From Thalassovita mangrovi (GTDB taxonomy: Bacteria > Pseudomonadota > Alphaproteobacteria > Rhodobacterales > Rhodobacteraceae): a DNA stretch of 64,000 nucleotides. The notes under the pieces were generated by a model. The model searched no databases. It had not been told where the DNA came from and saw only the letters and a list, made by a program, of their open reading frames with translations. Location of the stretch: assembly GCF_009857745.1 (NCBI RefSeq), contig NZ_WWEN01000002.1, forward strand, positions 1 to 64,000, in the 5' to 3' direction. The position numbers were made by a program, and so were the translations under genes. Below, piece after piece: positions 19,930 through 31,278 of the stretch (the first letter of the stretch is position 1; the number at the start of each line of letters is the position of its first letter).

Positions 19930-21441
19930 GTGGAACTGATCCCCTCTTACGACGATTTCGCCCGCGCCTATGAGGCGGGCGAGAACCAGATCGTCTATAC
20001 CCGCCTGGCCGCCGACCTGGACACGCCGGTTTCGCTGATGCTGAAGCTGAGTGGCGCGCAGAAAGACGCCTTCATGCTGGAATCGGTCACGGGGGGCGAA
20101 ATCCGCGGCCGCTATTCGATCATCGGCATGAAGCCCGACGTGATCTGGCAGTGCCATGGCGAGCAAAGCCGCATCAACCGCGCCGCGCGGTTCGACGCGA
20201 CTGCCTTCGAGGATCAGGACGGCGATCCGCTGGCCAATCTGCGCGCGCTGATCGCCGAAAGCCGCATCGACCTGCCCGCCGACCTGCCCGCCGCTTCGGC
20301 CGGGCTGTTCGGCTATCTGGGCTATGACACGATCCGCCTGGTGGAACACCTGCCCGACGTGAACCCCGACCCGCTGGGCCTGCCCGACGCGGTGATGCTG
20401 CGGCCCTCGGTGGTGGCGGTGCTGGACGGGGTCAAGGGTGACGTGACCGTGGTGTCGCCCGCCTGGGCCAGCGACGGGCAATCGGCCCGCGCCGCCTATG
20501 CGCAGGCCGCCGAACGGGTGATGGACGCGGTGCGCGACATGGAACGCGCCCTGCCGCAGCAGGCCCGCGACCTGGGCGAGGCCGAAGAATCCGCCCCGCC
20601 GCAATCGAATTTCACCAAGTCCGGCTATATGGAAGCGGTGGAGAAGGCCAAGGAATATATCCGTGCCGGCGACATCTTCCAGGTGGTGCCGAGCCAGCGC
20701 TGGACGCAGGATTTCCCGCTGCCGCCGTTTGCCCTCTACCGCTCGCTGCGGCGCACCAATCCGTCGCCCTTCATGTTCTATTTCAACTTCGGCGGTTTCC
20801 AGGTGGTGGGCGCCAGCCCCGAGATCCTGGTGCGGGTCTTCGACCGCCAGGTCACCATCCGCCCGATCGCGGGCACCCGACCGCGCGGCGCGACGCCGGA
20901 AGAGGACAAGGCGCTGGAGGCCGATCTGCTGGCCGACCAGAAGGAACTGGCGGAACACCTGATGCTGCTGGACCTGGGCCGCAACGATGTCGGCCGGGTG
21001 GCCAAGATCGGCACCGTGCATCCGACCGAGAAATTCATCATCGAACGCTATTCCCACGTGATGCATATCGTGTCCAACGTGGTGGGTGAGCTGGCCGAGG
21101 ATCAGGACGCGCTGTCGGCCTTCTTCGCTGGCATGCCCGCGGGCACGGTTTCCGGCGCCCCCAAGGTGCGCGCGATGGAGATCATCGACGAGCTGGAACC
21201 GGAAAAGCGCGGCGTCTATGGTGGCGGTCTGGGCTATTTCAGCGCGGGCGGCGACATGGACATGTGCATTGCGCTCAGGACCGCCATCGTGAAGGATCGC
21301 AAGCTTTACATCCAGGCCGGTGGCGGCGTGGTCTATGACAGCGATCCGGAAGCCGAGTACATGGAAACGGTGCATAAATCCAACGCGATCCGCCGCGCGG
21401 CGGCGGATGCGGCGCGGTTCACCCGCGACGGCAACGCGTGA
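19930..21441 (+). CDS. trpE: Anthranilate synthase component I
   Basis: Converts chorismate to anthranilate with ammonia supplied by TrpG, the first step of tryptophan synthesis. The 503-residue protein starts with GTG 19930 after an AAGGA site. LES at 50-52 corresponds to the LLES motif of the tryptophan feedback site. The C-terminal chorismate-binding part includes DIFQVVPSQRW, PSPFMFYFNFG, IAGTRPRG, LLDLGRNDVGRV and GTVSGAPKVRAME. It is separated from trpGDC by rluE and an opposite-strand gene. No leader peptide or attenuator was found in the 17-base gap after ppiD. Confidence 0.96.
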   Translation: MELIPSYDDFARAYEAGENQIVYTRLAADLDTPVSLMLKLSGAQKDAFMLESVTGGEIRGRYSIIGMKPDVIWQCHGEQSRINRAARFDATAFEDQDGDPLANLRALIAESRIDLPADLPAASAGLFGYLGYDTIRLVEHLPDVNPDPLGLPDAVMLRPSVVAVLDGVKGDVTVVSPAWASDGQSARAAYAQAAERVMDAVRDMERALPQQARDLGEAEESAPPQSNFTKSGYMEAVEKAKEYIRAGDIFQVVPSQRWTQDFPLPPFALYRSLRRTNPSPFMFYFNFGGFQVVGASPEILVRVFDRQVTIRPIAGTRPRGATPEEDKALEADLLADQKELAEHLMLLDLGRNDVGRVAKIGTVHPTEKFIIERYSHVMHIVSNVVGELAEDQDALSAFFAGMPAGTVSGAPKVRAMEIIDELEPEKRGVYGGGLGYFSAGGDMDMCIALRTAIVKDRKLYIQAGGGVVYDSDPEAEYMETVHKSNAIRRAAADAARFTRDGNA

Positions 21442-21453
21442 TCAGGCCGGGTT

Positions 21454-21496
21454 GGGGGCGTTGCCCCCGCCGTTGAAAATCCTTGTATTTTCAACG
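21454..21496 (+). repeat. Two adjacent hairpins between trpE and rluE (possible terminator or interspersed repeat)
   Basis: GGGGGC-GTT-GCCCCC (21454-21468) is followed directly by CGTTGAAAAT-ccttgt-ATTTTCAACG (21471-21496), a perfect 10-bp stem. The downstream text CTCCCCCGAGGTGTTTGG looks like a short intergenic sequence I associate with many Rhodobacterales genomes, so this may be a copy of an interspersed repeat. It could weaken read-through from trpE. Confidence 0.5.
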
Positions 21497-21537
21497 ACTC
21501 CCCCGAGGTGTTTGGACCAAGAAAAAGAGGGTTTACG

Positions 21538-22083
21538 ATGACGCGGGTGATCCTGTTCAACAAGCCCTTCGACGTGCTGTCGCAATTCACCGACAAGGGG
21601 ACCGAAGGGACCAAGCGCGCGACCCTGTCGGATTATATCGACGTGCCCAAGGTCTATCCGGCCGGGCGGCTGGACCGCGACAGCGAGGGGCTGATGGTGC
21701 TGACCGACAATGGCCGGTTGCAGGCGCGGATTTCCAACCCGAAGAACAAGATGGAAAAGACCTACTGGGTGCAGGTCGAAGGTACGGTGAGCGACGAGGC
21801 GCTGGAACAGCTGCGCCGCGGGGTTGAGCTGAAGGACGGGATGACCCGGCGGGCCAAGGCCGAGCGGCTGGACCCGCCCGATATCTGGCCGCGCAATCCG
21901 CCGGTGCGCTTTCGCAAATCGGTGCCCGACAGCTGGCTGTCGCTGACCATCAGCGAGGGGCGCAACCGCCAGGTGCGGCGGATGGCAGCCGCGGTGGGGT
22001 TTCCCACCCTGCGGCTGATCCGGGTTCGGATCGGCGATTGGAGCCTTGAGGGGCTGAAACCCGGCCAGTGGCGCGACGCTTAG
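21538..22083 (+). CDS. rluE: 23S rRNA pseudouridine synthase, RluE/RsuA family
   Basis: Isomerises a uridine of 23S rRNA (U2457 in E. coli RluE). The 181-residue protein lacks the S4 domain and begins directly with the catalytic domain, as RluE does. [10 protein letters not shown] (43-52) holds the catalytic Asp46. [13 protein letters not shown] and [12 protein letters not shown] are the other family signatures. ATG 21538 ([10 protein letters not shown]) is preferred over a start ten codons upstream. Its stop overlaps the stop of the convergent deacetylase gene by four bases. Confidence 0.92.
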   Translation: MTRVILFNKPFDVLSQFTDKGTEGTKRATLSDYIDVPKVYPAGRLDRDSEGLMVLTDNGRLQARISNPKNKMEKTYWVQVEGTVSDEALEQLRRGVELKDGMTRRAKAERLDPPDIWPRNPPVRFRKSVPDSWLSLTISEGRNRQVRRMAAAVGFPTLRLIRVRIGDWSLEGLKPGQWRDA

Positions 22084-23582
22084 TCCCGCGCCGCCTTCAG
22101 CACTGCCGAAACCGGCGCCAGCGCCACCTGCGCGGCGCGATCCTGCAAGCCCCACAGCAGCAGCGCCGAGATGGTTTCGGCGCGCAGCCGGCCCACCATG
22201 ATCACCCCGTCTTCCTGCTGGCGCGCCTTGAAGGCGGCCTGATCGAGGAAGCGGCGGATCACCGGGGCCTTCTGCCCGTTGCCGTCGAAATCGCGGAACA
22301 CGGTGACGGCGGGCACGCCTTCCTTCACGGCCAGTTTCTGCGCCGTGTTGAGCCCCTTGGGGAACAGCACCAGACCATGCCCGGTTTCCGCCAAAAGCGC
22401 CGCCGCCTGGTCGGACACCGCGCGGTCGGTCTGCAGGCCGGTCGCGTCGCCTTCCATCACGCCGACAACATCGGGCAATTCGCGCAGGCCCGCGCGCAGC
22501 AGCATTTCGGTATCGCCCGCGGTGGCGCCCGCCGGGATATCGGTCAGCGCCAGAACCTCAAACCCGGCGTCGCGATAGCGTTTCATCGCCGCCTGGCCGT
22601 CCGTGCTGGTGGCGTCGACCGCGAAGGTCAGCGGATAGGGGAAGCTGGCCAGCGCGTCGTAACCGATCTTGCTGTCGCCGCGATCGATCAGGATGATCGC
22701 CATCAGCGGCTTATCCTCGGCATTGTCGAACGGTTCGGAATTGGCGTCGAGCGGCGACAGGGGCGCGGCGGGGTCGAGGCTGACCACCTCCGCCTCGGCG
22801 GGCGTTTCCGCCTCCTCGGCGGTGTCGCTTTCGGTCAGGCGGCTGGCCGGGGTGCCGATGCGCGGCGTGGTGCTGTCACCGCCGACGGTCGGCAGTTTCG
22901 GGCGCGATACCGGCGTGTCGGGGTCGAGCGCGACGATTTCCGCCGGAACGCGGCCCTCATCGGTCTCGGCCATCGGCGCGGTATCGGTGGCCTCGGTGGC
23001 GGGCGTTTCGGGCTCGGCGGCGGGCTCCGCCGGGGTTTCGGCCACCCGCAGTTCCGGTTCGGCCTCTTCCTCGGGCAGCGCGGCGAGTTCGGGTTCTTCC
23101 GGCGCGGGCGGCTGCACCAGCGCGGGCACCGCTTCCGGTTCGGTTTCCGGCGCGGGCATCGCGGGCGCCTCGGCGGGAACGGTGGCGATGGGCGCGTCTT
23201 CGCCCGCGGTCGCCATCGGCGCCTCGATACTCTCGGACCCTTCGGCGGGCGGCGTCAGCGTGGCCTCGGCGCTTTCCGCCTCGGGCTGTCCTGCGGGGGC
23301 GGTGTCGACGGCGATGGCATTGTCGCTGTCGGGCTGCGGTTCCTCGGCGCGGGGTGCCTCTGTCGCGGTTTCCACCGGCGCGCTGTCACCCGGCAGCTCG
23401 GCAGCGCGGTCTTCGCGCACGCCGTCAAACCCGCTGCCGGGGGTCGGCGTCACCTCGACCGTTTCCGGCTGCGGCGCCTGTCGCATGGTGGCAAGCGACA
23501 CCACGCCCGCCGTCATCGCCGACACCGCTGCCCCGACTAGAAATCCGCCCAGTGCTCCTTTGGCCAAGGTCTGCCCCCTCAA
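22080..23582 (-). CDS. Divergent polysaccharide deacetylase family protein
   Basis: About 500 residues. An N-terminal signal anchor ([24 protein letters not shown]) is followed by a roughly 240-residue low-complexity stretch rich in Pro, Glu, Ala and Thr, probably a cell-wall-spanning linker. The C-terminal 220 residues form the divergent polysaccharide deacetylase (YibQ-like) domain, beginning [13 protein letters not shown] and including [11 protein letters not shown] and [13 protein letters not shown]. The start is uncertain: TTG 23582 gives a protein beginning just before the anchor, while the frame stays open to 23687. TTG is chosen because it leaves room for promoters before divergent trpG. 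Substrate unknown; envelope glycan is likely. Confidence 0.85.
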   Translation of the reverse strand: MRGQTLAKGALGGFLVGAAVSAMTAGVVSLATMRQAPQPETVEVTPTPGSGFDGVREDRAAELPGDSAPVETATEAPRAEEPQPDSDNAIAVDTAPAGQPEAESAEATLTPPAEGSESIEAPMATAGEDAPIATVPAEAPAMPAPETEPEAVPALVQPPAPEEPELAALPEEEAEPELRVAETPAEPAAEPETPATEATDTAPMAETDEGRVPAEIVALDPDTPVSRPKLPTVGGDSTTPRIGTPASRLTESDTAEEAETPAEAEVVSLDPAAPLSPLDANSEPFDNAEDKPLMAIILIDRGDSKIGYDALASFPYPLTFAVDATSTDGQAAMKRYRDAGFEVLALTDIPAGATAGDTEMLLRAGLRELPDVVGVMEGDATGLQTDRAVSDQAAALLAETGHGLVLFPKGLNTAQKLAVKEGVPAVTVFRDFDGNGQKAPVIRRFLDQAAFKARQQEDGVIMVGRLRAETISALLLWGLQDRAAQVALAPVSAVLKAARD

Positions 23583-23698
23583 GCTTCTGTGTCTCGTATC
23601 CTGCGCGGTTTGCCCCCCTTGACGCTCCGGCGCAAGCCTGAACAAGTATAGCGCGACGAAGATGGGCCGAAAGCCCCCGAATTGCAAAGAGTGTCCAG

Positions 23699-24280
23699 AT
23701 GCTGCTGCTGATCGATAATTACGACAGTTTCACCTATAACCTCGTCCATTACCTGGGCGAATTGGGTGCGGATATCGAGGTCTGGCGCAACGATGCGATC
23801 GACGTGCAGCAAGCGATGGCGATGAAGCCCGCGGGCATCCTGCTGTCGCCGGGGCCCTGCGATCCGGACCAGGCGGGGATCTGCCTGGACCTGACATTGG
23901 CGGCGGCGGAAACCAAGACGCCGCTTCTGGGCGTCTGCCTGGGCCATCAGACCATCGGCCAGGCCTTCGGCGGCAAGGTGGTGCGCTGTCATGAAATCGT
24001 GCACGGCAAGATGGGGCTGATCCATCACAGCGACAAGGGCGTCTTCAAGGGGCTGCCCAGCCCGTTCGAGGCGACCCGCTATCATTCGCTGGTGGTGGAG
24101 CGCGAGAGCCTGCCCGACTGCCTGGAGGTCACCGCATGGCTGGAAGACGGCACCATCATGGGGCTGCAGCATCGCGAGCTGCCAATCCACGGGGTGCAGT
24201 TCCATCCCGAATCCATCGCCTCGCAGCACGGGCATAAGCTGCTGCAGAATTTCCTCAATGAAATGAAGGTGCCGGCATGA
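23699..24280 (+). CDS. trpG: Anthranilate synthase component II (glutamine amidotransferase)
   Basis: Releases ammonia from glutamine for TrpE. The 193-residue class I amidotransferase has its nucleophile Cys80 in [12 protein letters not shown] and the His/Glu pair in [22 protein letters not shown] is the usual oxyanion-region motif of TrpG/PabA. Its stop overlaps the trpD start by four bases (ATGA), so translation is coupled. It opens the trpG-trpD-ung-trpC-moaC-moeA operon, whose promoter should lie in the gap before 23699. Confidence 0.95.
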   Translation: MLLLIDNYDSFTYNLVHYLGELGADIEVWRNDAIDVQQAMAMKPAGILLSPGPCDPDQAGICLDLTLAAAETKTPLLGVCLGHQTIGQAFGGKVVRCHEIVHGKMGLIHHSDKGVFKGLPSPFEATRYHSLVVERESLPDCLEVTAWLEDGTIMGLQHRELPIHGVQFHPESIASQHGHKLLQNFLNEMKVPA

Positions 24281-25299
24281 GCGAAGCTCTGAAACCGCTG
24301 ATCGGGGCTGCGGCCGAACGCCCATTGACACGGGCCGAGGCGGAAGCGGCCTTCACCATCCTGTTCGAGGGCGAAGCGACCCCGGCGCAGATCGGCGGGC
24401 TGCTGATGGCGCTGCGCACCCGCGGCGAAACGGTCGAGGAATACGCCGCCGCCGCCGCCGTGATGATCGCCAAGTGCCACAAGGTGAAGGCGCCCGAGGG
24501 CGCCATCGACATCGTCGGCACCGGCGGCGACGGCAAGCACACGCTGAACATTTCCACCGCCACCGCCTTCGTGGTGGCGGGCGCAGGCGTGCCTGTGGCC
24601 AAGCACGGCAACCGCAACCTGAGTTCGAAATCGGGCACCGCGGATGTGCAGACCCAGATGGGCATCAACGTGATGGTCGGCCCCGCCGTGGTGCAAAAGG
24701 CGCTCGATGAGATCGGCATCGCCTTCATGATGGCGCCGATGCACCATCCGGCGATGGCCCATGTCGGCCCGGCGCGGACCGAGCTGGGCACGCGCACGAT
24801 CTTCAACATCCTCGGACCGCTGACCAACCCGGCAGGCGTCAAGCGCCAGCTGACCGGCGCGTTTTCGCGCGACCTGATCCGGCCGATGGCCGAAACCCTG
24901 GGTACGCTGGGCAGCGAAAAGGCATGGCTGGTGCATGGGTCGGACGGCACCGATGAGCTGACCATCACCGGCAAGAGCTGGGTCGCGGCGCTGGAAGAAG
25001 ACGGGTCGGTGGTGGACAAGGAAGTCCACCCGGACGATTTCGGCCTGCCGGTGCATTCCTTCGACGCCATCGTCGGCGGTGAGCCGGAAGAAAACGCCGC
25101 CGCCTTCCGCGCGCTGCTGGACGGTCACCAATCGGCCTATCGCGACGCGGTGCTGCTGAACGCCGCCGCCGCCATTCACGTGGCGGGCAAGGTCGAGGAC
25201 CTGAAGGACGGCGTGGCGCTGGCGCGCGAAAGCATCGACAGCGGCGCCGCCAAGGCCAAGCTGGAGGCGCTGGCCCGCATCACCTCGGCGGCGAAGTGA
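24277..25299 (+). CDS. trpD: Anthranilate phosphoribosyltransferase
   Basis: Transfers phosphoribose from PRPP to anthranilate in tryptophan synthesis. The 340-residue protein has the PRPP loop [14 protein letters not shown] and the anthranilate-site segments [15 protein letters not shown] and ILGPLTNPA. The second Mg-binding DE-type motif appears as GTDELTI. Start and stop both overlap neighbours (ATGA with trpG, GTGA with ung), so it is translated as part of a tightly coupled series. Confidence 0.96.
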   Translation: MSEALKPLIGAAAERPLTRAEAEAAFTILFEGEATPAQIGGLLMALRTRGETVEEYAAAAAVMIAKCHKVKAPEGAIDIVGTGGDGKHTLNISTATAFVVAGAGVPVAKHGNRNLSSKSGTADVQTQMGINVMVGPAVVQKALDEIGIAFMMAPMHHPAMAHVGPARTELGTRTIFNILGPLTNPAGVKRQLTGAFSRDLIRPMAETLGTLGSEKAWLVHGSDGTDELTITGKSWVAALEEDGSVVDKEVHPDDFGLPVHSFDAIVGGEPEENAAAFRALLDGHQSAYRDAVLLNAAAAIHVAGKVEDLKDGVALARESIDSGAAKAKLEALARITSAAK

Positions 25300-25946
25300 C
25301 AGGGCTGCCCGATATTGGGGCCTGGCGCGATCTGGAGTTCTTCCGCAGCGACTGGCCCCGGATCGACGCGGCGCTGGCCGCAGACGACCGCCAAATCCTG
25401 CCCCCCGCCGCGCAACGCTTCGCGGCGCTGGACCTGACGCCGCCGGAAAGCACCCGGGTGGTGATCCTGGGGCAGGACCCGTACCCGACGCCGGGCCATG
25501 CCCACGGGCTGGCTTTTTCGGTGGAACCGGACGTCGCGCCCCTGCCCCGGTCCCTGCGCAATATCTACAAGGAATTGCAGGCCGATCTGGGCGTGACGCG
25601 CGACAGCGGCGATCTGCGCGGCTGGGCGCGGCAGGGCGTGTTGCTGCTCAACACCGTGCTCAGCGTGCCCGCGGGCGAGGCGCATGGCCATAAGGGGCTG
25701 GGCTGGCAGGCACTGGCGCATCAGGTGCTGGAAAGGACCTCGGAAAAGCCCACCGCCTACATCCTCTGGGGCAAGCCCGCGCAGGCGCTGGCGAAACATA
25801 TCCGGCCCGGCGATCATCTGATTGTCAAATCGGCACATCCCTCGCCGCTGTCGGCGTCGCGCGGATTTTTCGGCTCGCACCCATTTTCAGCGGTCAATTC
25901 ATGGCTTAAGAACCAAGGCGAGCCCGAAATCGACTGGGCAAAGTAA
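25296..25946 (+). CDS. ung: Uracil-DNA glycosylase (family 1)
   Basis: Removes uracil from DNA to start base-excision repair. The 216-residue protein has the water-activating motif GQDPYP with Asp61 and the catalytic loop [18 protein letters not shown], both diagnostic of family 1 Ung. It starts at GTG 25296, overlapping the trpD stop by four bases, and ends eleven bases before trpC. Its place inside a tryptophan operon has no pathway logic and is probably a lineage-specific insertion that became locked in by translational coupling. Confidence 0.95.
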   Translation: MTGLPDIGAWRDLEFFRSDWPRIDAALAADDRQILPPAAQRFAALDLTPPESTRVVILGQDPYPTPGHAHGLAFSVEPDVAPLPRSLRNIYKELQADLGVTRDSGDLRGWARQGVLLLNTVLSVPAGEAHGHKGLGWQALAHQVLERTSEKPTAYILWGKPAQALAKHIRPGDHLIVKSAHPSPLSASRGFFGSHPFSAVNSWLKNQGEPEIDWAK

Positions 25947-25957
25947 TCGGAGGCAGC

Positions 25958-26770
25958 ATGACCGGAACGGTTCTCGACAAGATCAAGGCTTACAAGCTGG
26001 AAGAAGTGGCCGCCGACAAGCAAGCCAAGCCGCTCGAAGCGGTCGAGGCCGAGGCCCGCGCGGCCAGCCCCGTGCGCCCCTTCGCCGAGGCGCTGCAGAA
26101 GGCCAGCCGCACCGGCTATGGCCTGATCGCCGAAATCAAGAAGGCCAGCCCGTCCAAGGGCCTGATCCGCGAAGATTTCAACCCGCCGGAACTGGCGCAG
26201 GCCTATGAGGCCGGTGGCGCGACCTGCCTGTCGGTGCTGACCGATACGCCGTCTTTCCAGGGCGCCAAGGAATACCTGGTCGCCGCGCGCGAAGCCGTGT
26301 CGCTGCCGGTTCTGCGCAAGGATTTCATGTACGACACCTACCAGGTGGCCGAGGCCCGCGCCTTGGGCGCCGATTGCATCCTGATCATCATGGCCTCTGT
26401 CAGCGACGCGCAGGCGCAAGAACTGGAAGAGGCCGCGTTCGGCTGGGGCATGGACGCGCTGATCGAGGTGCATGACGCCGCCGAACTGGACCGCGCCACG
26501 CTGCTGAAATCGCCGCTGATCGGTATCAACAACCGCAACCTGAAGACCTTCGAAACCTCTCTCGACACCACCCGCGCCCTGTCGAAACACGTCCCCGCCG
26601 ACCGCACGCTGGTGTCCGAAAGCGGGCTCAACACGCCCGAGGACCTGGCCGAGATGGCGCGCTATGGCGCGCGCTGCTTCCTGATCGGCGAAAGCCTGAT
26701 GCGCAACGACGATGTGGAAACCGCCACCCGCGCGCTGCTGGCCCATCCTTTGACCGCGTCGGGGATGTGA
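25958..26770 (+). CDS. trpC: Indole-3-glycerol phosphate synthase
   Basis: Closes the indole ring from carboxyphenylamino-deoxyribulose phosphate. The 270-residue TIM-barrel protein has the N-terminal lid helix and the motifs [49 protein letters not shown] and LVSESGL, which carry the expected catalytic Lys, Glu and Asn residues. A GGAGG ribosome site precedes ATG 25958. It is followed by moaC after two bases. Confidence 0.96.
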   Translation: MTGTVLDKIKAYKLEEVAADKQAKPLEAVEAEARAASPVRPFAEALQKASRTGYGLIAEIKKASPSKGLIREDFNPPELAQAYEAGGATCLSVLTDTPSFQGAKEYLVAAREAVSLPVLRKDFMYDTYQVAEARALGADCILIIMASVSDAQAQELEEAAFGWGMDALIEVHDAAELDRATLLKSPLIGINNRNLKTFETSLDTTRALSKHVPADRTLVSESGLNTPEDLAEMARYGARCFLIGESLMRNDDVETATRALLAHPLTASGM

Positions 26771-26772
26771 TC

Positions 26773-27249
26773 ATGGCTGAACTGACCCATTTCGACGCCA
26801 AGGGCGACGCCCATATGGTCGACGTGTCGGACAAGGCCGTAACCTCGCGCATCGCCACCGCCGCCGGCTGGGTGCGGATGGCGCAGGACACCTTCGCGAT
26901 GATTTCCGAAGGCCGGGCCAAGAAGGGCGACGTCCTGGGCGTGGCGCGGCTGGCGGGGATCATGGGGGCCAAGAAGACCCCCGACCTGATCCCTTTGTGC
27001 CACCCCCTGCCCGTCACCAAGGTGTCGGTCGACCTGACCCTCGACCCCGACCTGCCCGGCGTGCAGATCGAGGCGACGGTGAAAACCACCGGTCAAACGG
27101 GCGTGGAGATGGAAGCGCTGACCGCCGTCAGCACCGCCGCTTTGACCGTCTATGACATGATCAAGGCGGTCGATAAGGCCATGGAAATCGGCGGCATCCG
27201 CGTGACGCTTAAGGATGGCGGCAAATCCGGACGGTACGAAGCGTCATGA
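26773..27249 (+). CDS. moaC: Cyclic pyranopterin monophosphate synthase
   Basis: Acts in the first stage of molybdenum cofactor synthesis, converting the MoaA product to cyclic pyranopterin monophosphate. The 158-residue protein has MVDVSDK, the catalytic region LIPLCHPLP and [11 protein letters not shown], and the Lys-rich C-terminal [12 protein letters not shown] 26773 is preferred over the GTG two codons upstream, which overlaps the trpC stop. Its stop overlaps the moeA start (ATGA). Confidence 0.96.
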   Translation: MAELTHFDAKGDAHMVDVSDKAVTSRIATAAGWVRMAQDTFAMISEGRAKKGDVLGVARLAGIMGAKKTPDLIPLCHPLPVTKVSVDLTLDPDLPGVQIEATVKTTGQTGVEMEALTAVSTAALTVYDMIKAVDKAMEIGGIRVTLKDGGKSGRYEAS

Positions 27250-28418
27250 TTTCCGTCACCGAAGCCCAATCGCTGCTGTTCGGCCTGGTCAATCCGCTGG
27301 AGCATGAAACCGTGCCGCTGGTGCAGGCCGTGGGCCGGGTGCTGGCCCGGGACGTCACCGCCAAGCGCACGCAGCCGCCCTTCGCCGCCTCGGCGATGGA
27401 CGGCTATGCGCTGCGCGCCGGTGAGCTGGCCAAGGGCGCCAGCTTCGAGGTGATCGGCGAATCCGCCGCCGGCGCGGGCTTTGCCGGAACGGTGGGGCCG
27501 GGACAGGCCGCGCGTATCTTCACCGGTGCGCCGGTGCCCGAAGGCGCCGATTTCGTCGTGCTGCAGGAAGACGTCACCCGCGAGGGCGACACCATCATCA
27601 TCACCGGCGATACCGGCGACAGCCATAACATCCGCCCCGCTGGCGGCGATTTCAAAACCGGCCACCGCTTCGCCGCGCCGAAACGGCTGGGCCCGGCCGA
27701 TATCGCGCTGCTGGCGGCGATGAACATCGCCGAGGTGCCGGTGACGCGCAAACCCGTGGTGGCGCTGATTTCCACCGGCAACGAATTGGTGATGCCCGGC
27801 GAAACGCCCGGGCCGGATCAGATCATTGCGTCGAACACTTTCGGGCTGAAGGCGATGCTGGATCGCGCCGGGGCCGAAACCCGCATCCTGCCCATCGCGC
27901 AGGATACCCCAGAGTCGCTGAAGACCGCGCTGGACTTGGCCGAGGGCGCCGATCTGGTGATCACCATCGGCGGCGCCTCGGTCGGCGATCACGACCTGGT
28001 GGCGCGGGTGGCGGCGGATATGGGGCTGGAACGGTCCTTCTACAAGGTGGCGATGCGGCCGGGAAAACCGCTGATGGCCGGGCGCTTGGGTGACGCGATG
28101 ATGATCGGCCTGCCGGGCAACCCGGTTTCGGCCATGGTCTGCGGCACGCTGTTCGCCGCCCCGGTGGTCGAGGCGATGCTGGGCCTGCCCGCGCGCGCGC
28201 CGCAGCGGATGCAGGCGGAACTGGCGGTGGATGTCGCCGCCAACGGGCCTCGCGAACATTACATGCGCGCGATCCTGCAGGATGGGTTGCTGACGCCCTT
28301 GCCCAGCCAGGACAGCTCGCTCCTGTCGGTGCTGAGCGCGGCCAACGCGCTGTTGATCCGCCCGGTGCGCGATCCGGCGCAGCCGGCTGGGCATATGATC
28401 GAGTATATCCCGATCTGA
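27246..28418 (+). CDS. moeA: Molybdopterin molybdenumtransferase
   Basis: Inserts molybdate into adenylated molybdopterin, the last step of molybdenum cofactor synthesis. The 390-residue protein has SAMDGYAL near the N-terminus, [24 protein letters not shown], the MoaB/Mog-like motif GGASVGDHD, and [10 protein letters not shown] followed by [10 protein letters not shown]. It overlaps moaC by four bases and closes the operon. Eighty bases separate it from lexA, which has its own operator. Confidence 0.96.
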   Translation: MISVTEAQSLLFGLVNPLEHETVPLVQAVGRVLARDVTAKRTQPPFAASAMDGYALRAGELAKGASFEVIGESAAGAGFAGTVGPGQAARIFTGAPVPEGADFVVLQEDVTREGDTIIITGDTGDSHNIRPAGGDFKTGHRFAAPKRLGPADIALLAAMNIAEVPVTRKPVVALISTGNELVMPGETPGPDQIIASNTFGLKAMLDRAGAETRILPIAQDTPESLKTALDLAEGADLVITIGGASVGDHDLVARVAADMGLERSFYKVAMRPGKPLMAGRLGDAMMIGLPGNPVSAMVCGTLFAAPVVEAMLGLPARAPQRMQAELAVDVAANGPREHYMRAILQDGLLTPLPSQDSSLLSVLSAANALLIRPVRDPAQPAGHMIEYIPI

Positions 28419-28451
28419 TCCATCCGCCCCTCGGGCGTTGACACAAAACGA

Positions 28452-28466
28452 GAACAAGTATAGAAC
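28452..28466 (+). promoter_or_regulatory. SOS box (LexA operator) of lexA
   Basis: GAAC-AAGTATA-GAAC is an exact match to the GAAC-N7-GAAC direct repeat recognised by LexA in alphaproteobacteria. It lies 33 bases before the lexA start, as expected for autorepression. Confidence 0.93.
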
Positions 28467-28498
28467 AAACCCAAACCGATCATGCCGGAGGGGCGTTC

Positions 28499-29191
28499 AT
28501 GCTGACGAAAAAACAGCTCGATCTGCTGCAATTCATCCATAAGCGGATGCAGCGCGATGGCGTGCCGCCATCCTTCGACGAAATGAAGGAGGCGCTGAAC
28601 CTGCGCTCCAAATCCGGCATTCACCGGCTGATCACCGCGCTGGAAGAACGCGGCTTCATCCGTCGCCTGGCGCATCGGGCCCGCGCGATCGAAATCGTCA
28701 AACTGCCCGACAGCATGATGAGCGACAGCGGCTTCACCCCCAAGGTGATCGACGGCGGCCGCCCCGACACCACCCCGCGCGACGCGATCCCGGTCGAGGC
28801 GGTGCATGCGATGGAACTGCCGGTGATGGGCCGGATCGCCGCCGGTGTCCCGATCGAGGCGATCAGCCACGCGTCGCATCACGTGGCGGTGCCCGGGTCG
28901 ATGCTGTCCAGCCAGGGCGAACATTACGCGCTGGAGGTCAAAGGCGATTCGATGATCAACGCGGGCATCAATGACGGCGACGTGGTGGTGATCCGCGAAA
29001 CCAGCACCGCGAAGGACGGCGACATCGTTGTGGCGCTGGTCGAAGATCACGAAGCGACGCTGAAAACCTTCCGCCGCAACGGCGCCAGCATCGCGCTGGA
29101 AGCCGCCAACCCGGCCTATGAAACCCGCGTCCTGCCCGCCGACAAGGTCAAGGTGCAGGGCCGCCTGGTCGGCCTGATCCGCACCTACTGA
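28499..29191 (+). CDS. lexA: SOS repressor LexA
   Basis: Represses DNA-damage genes until RecA filaments trigger its self-cleavage. The 230-residue protein has an N-terminal winged helix (about 1-65; [16 protein letters not shown]) and a C-terminal S24 peptidase domain. The cleavage bond is Ala115-Gly116 in RIAAGVP. The catalytic dyad is Ser151 in KGDSM and Lys189 in ATLKT. A strong GGAGGGG ribosome site precedes ATG 28499. The stop overlaps that of convergent comEC by seven bases. Confidence 0.97.
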   Translation: MLTKKQLDLLQFIHKRMQRDGVPPSFDEMKEALNLRSKSGIHRLITALEERGFIRRLAHRARAIEIVKLPDSMMSDSGFTPKVIDGGRPDTTPRDAIPVEAVHAMELPVMGRIAAGVPIEAISHASHHVAVPGSMLSSQGEHYALEVKGDSMINAGINDGDVVVIRETSTAKDGDIVVALVEDHEATLKTFRRNGASIALEAANPAYETRVLPADKVKVQGRLVGLIRTY

Positions 29192-31215
29192 GACTTGTAG
29201 GAGGTCCAGGGCCTGTCGCCCGCCAGTTGGCGGGCGGTGACGATCCTGGGCGCTTTCTCCTTCCCCCCGTCCCCCCCGAAATAGACCGCCACCGCGCCGG
29301 TGCCGCGCAGCTTGGCGGGATCGAAGACGCGGCAGGGCAGCTCCTTGTCGATCACTTCACTGCTGACCAGCCAGATATCCGGGCCGCAACCGGCGCTTTC
29401 GGCGGCGCGTTTGCCCGACAGGGCCTGCACCGGCGTCGCGTCCGGCCAGCGGGTGGCGGCGATGGGTTGCTGCGCCGGGTCGCCATCGTTTTCCAACCAG
29501 ATTTCGGCGACGAAGCTTGATCCTTTTTCCTTGCTCAGCGCCCTGCCCTTGTCGGTCATCACCCCGGCCAGCGCACCGTTTTCCGCGATCAGCAGATCGG
29601 GCCGGTCGGTTCGCGCCCAGAGCAGCAGCGCCAGAGCCACCGGGGCAAGCCCAGCCCAGTTGAACCGCCCGCGCCACAGGATCAGCAGAAGCGCCCCAGA
29701 CGCAAAGACCGGCAACACGACCCAATCGGGGCTGATCACCATCCGCACCGCATCGTCGCGCGCCGCCACAACATGCGCCACGCCCAGGATCCAATCCAAC
29801 CCCAGCCCCATCAGCCACAGCACCGGCGCCTCGGCCCCGAGCGGCATCAGGAGCGCCGCCAGCACCGCCGCCGGCATCACCAGAACGCCCATCAGCGGCA
29901 CCGACAACAGGTTGGCGGGCAGGCCCAGGACCGCGATCTGGTTGAAATGCGCCGCCGCGAAGGGCGCGGTGGCCGCCCCCGCCACCGCCGAGGACAGGCA
30001 AACCGCCAGCACCGGCCGCCAGAAGCCGCGCCCCGCCATCCAGCCGGCATCGCGCAACCGCCCGAACACGAAGACCAGCGCGGTGGTGGCGGCAAAAGAC
30101 ATCTGGAATCCGGGGCTGAGCAGGCTTTCGGGCCTGAGTAGCAGCACCACGATAGCCGCCACCGCCACCGCGCGCAGCGACAGCGCCCGGCGGTCGAACA
30201 CCACCGCCAGCAGCACCACCGCCACCATGACGAAGGCCCGTTCGGTCGCCACGTTGCCGCCCGACAGCGCCAGGTATCCCGCCGCCACCGTCAGGGCGGC
30301 AAGCGCCGCGATCTTCTTGGCCGGAACCCGCAGCCCGATCGCAGGCACCAGCGCCAGCAACACGCGGATCGAGGCAAAGACGAACCCCGCCACCAGCCCC
30401 ATGTGCAGCCCAGAAATCGCCAGCAGATGCGCCAGGTTGGCCCGGCGCAGATCGCGCAGCACATCCTGCCCGATGCCGGAGCGGTCACCGGTCATCAGCG
30501 CCGCGGCGAAGGCCCCGGTTTCGCCCGGCAACGCCGCCTGCACCCGCGCCGACAGGGCCAAACGCGCCGCCACCAGTGGCAGACCGGACCGGCGCGGTTC
30601 CAGAAGCAGCACCGGCGTGCGGGTATAGCCCACCCCGCCGATGCGCTGAAACCAGGCGTGGCGCTGAAAATCGAAGCCCCCCGGTTCGGCAGGGCCTGAG
30701 GGCGGCGACAGATGCGCGGTCAGGATCACCACCTCGCCCGCACCGGGGCTGTGCCAGTGCTGATCGCCATGCAGGGACACCCGAATCCGCGCCGGGGTCT
30801 CATCGCGCGCATGATCGTCCAGCACCACCCGGTCCAGCGTCAGCCGCACCGCGTCGCTGCCCGAGCGGTCGATGGCGATCACCCGGCCCTGAACCGGGCC
30901 GTAATAACGGTATTGCAAAACGGGCGCCGCCACCCAATGCGCCCGCCCCGCCGCCAACACCTCGCCGCTGGCGATCAGCGTCAGCGCCCAGAACAGCGGC
31001 GACACCGCTGGCCCTGCCCACAGCGCCAGCCCGCCAGCCACAAGCGCCAGCGCGCCGATCCCGGCCTGCAGCCCCAGCGACGGTTCCACCGACCAGCAGA
31101 AATACCCGCCGATCCCGGCCCCGAGGGCCACCGGAACCCAGGGGAACAGCGCCCCCCGCTGCGCCACAAGCGCCATTGCGATCCGCGCGAAGAGTGCCAA
31201 GTCTTGTCCTTGCAT
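29185..31215 (-). CDS. comEC: ComEC/Rec2 family DNA-uptake channel protein
   Basis: Predicted inner-membrane channel for single-stranded DNA import in natural competence. In Rhodobacter capsulatus the homologue is needed to take up gene transfer agent DNA. The 676-residue protein has an N-terminal DUF4131-like region, an OB-like part and a competence domain with [17 protein letters not shown] and [21 protein letters not shown] inside many helices. The C-terminal metallo-beta-lactamase domain of longer homologues is absent, as is common in this order. It diverges from gltX across about 60 bases. Confidence 0.92.
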   Translation of the reverse strand: MQGQDLALFARIAMALVAQRGALFPWVPVALGAGIGGYFCWSVEPSLGLQAGIGALALVAGGLALWAGPAVSPLFWALTLIASGEVLAAGRAHWVAAPVLQYRYYGPVQGRVIAIDRSGSDAVRLTLDRVVLDDHARDETPARIRVSLHGDQHWHSPGAGEVVILTAHLSPPSGPAEPGGFDFQRHAWFQRIGGVGYTRTPVLLLEPRRSGLPLVAARLALSARVQAALPGETGAFAAALMTGDRSGIGQDVLRDLRRANLAHLLAISGLHMGLVAGFVFASIRVLLALVPAIGLRVPAKKIAALAALTVAAGYLALSGGNVATERAFVMVAVVLLAVVFDRRALSLRAVAVAAIVVLLLRPESLLSPGFQMSFAATTALVFVFGRLRDAGWMAGRGFWRPVLAVCLSSAVAGAATAPFAAAHFNQIAVLGLPANLLSVPLMGVLVMPAAVLAALLMPLGAEAPVLWLMGLGLDWILGVAHVVAARDDAVRMVISPDWVVLPVFASGALLLILWRGRFNWAGLAPVALALLLWARTDRPDLLIAENGALAGVMTDKGRALSKEKGSSFVAEIWLENDGDPAQQPIAATRWPDATPVQALSGKRAAESAGCGPDIWLVSSEVIDKELPCRVFDPAKLRGTGAVAVYFGGDGGKEKAPRIVTARQLAGDRPWTSYKSQ

Positions 31216-31278
31216 CGGCAGGTGGATAGACAGGCGGAAACGCTAACCCCGCATTGGTTATCGAAAGGTTAAATCCAG

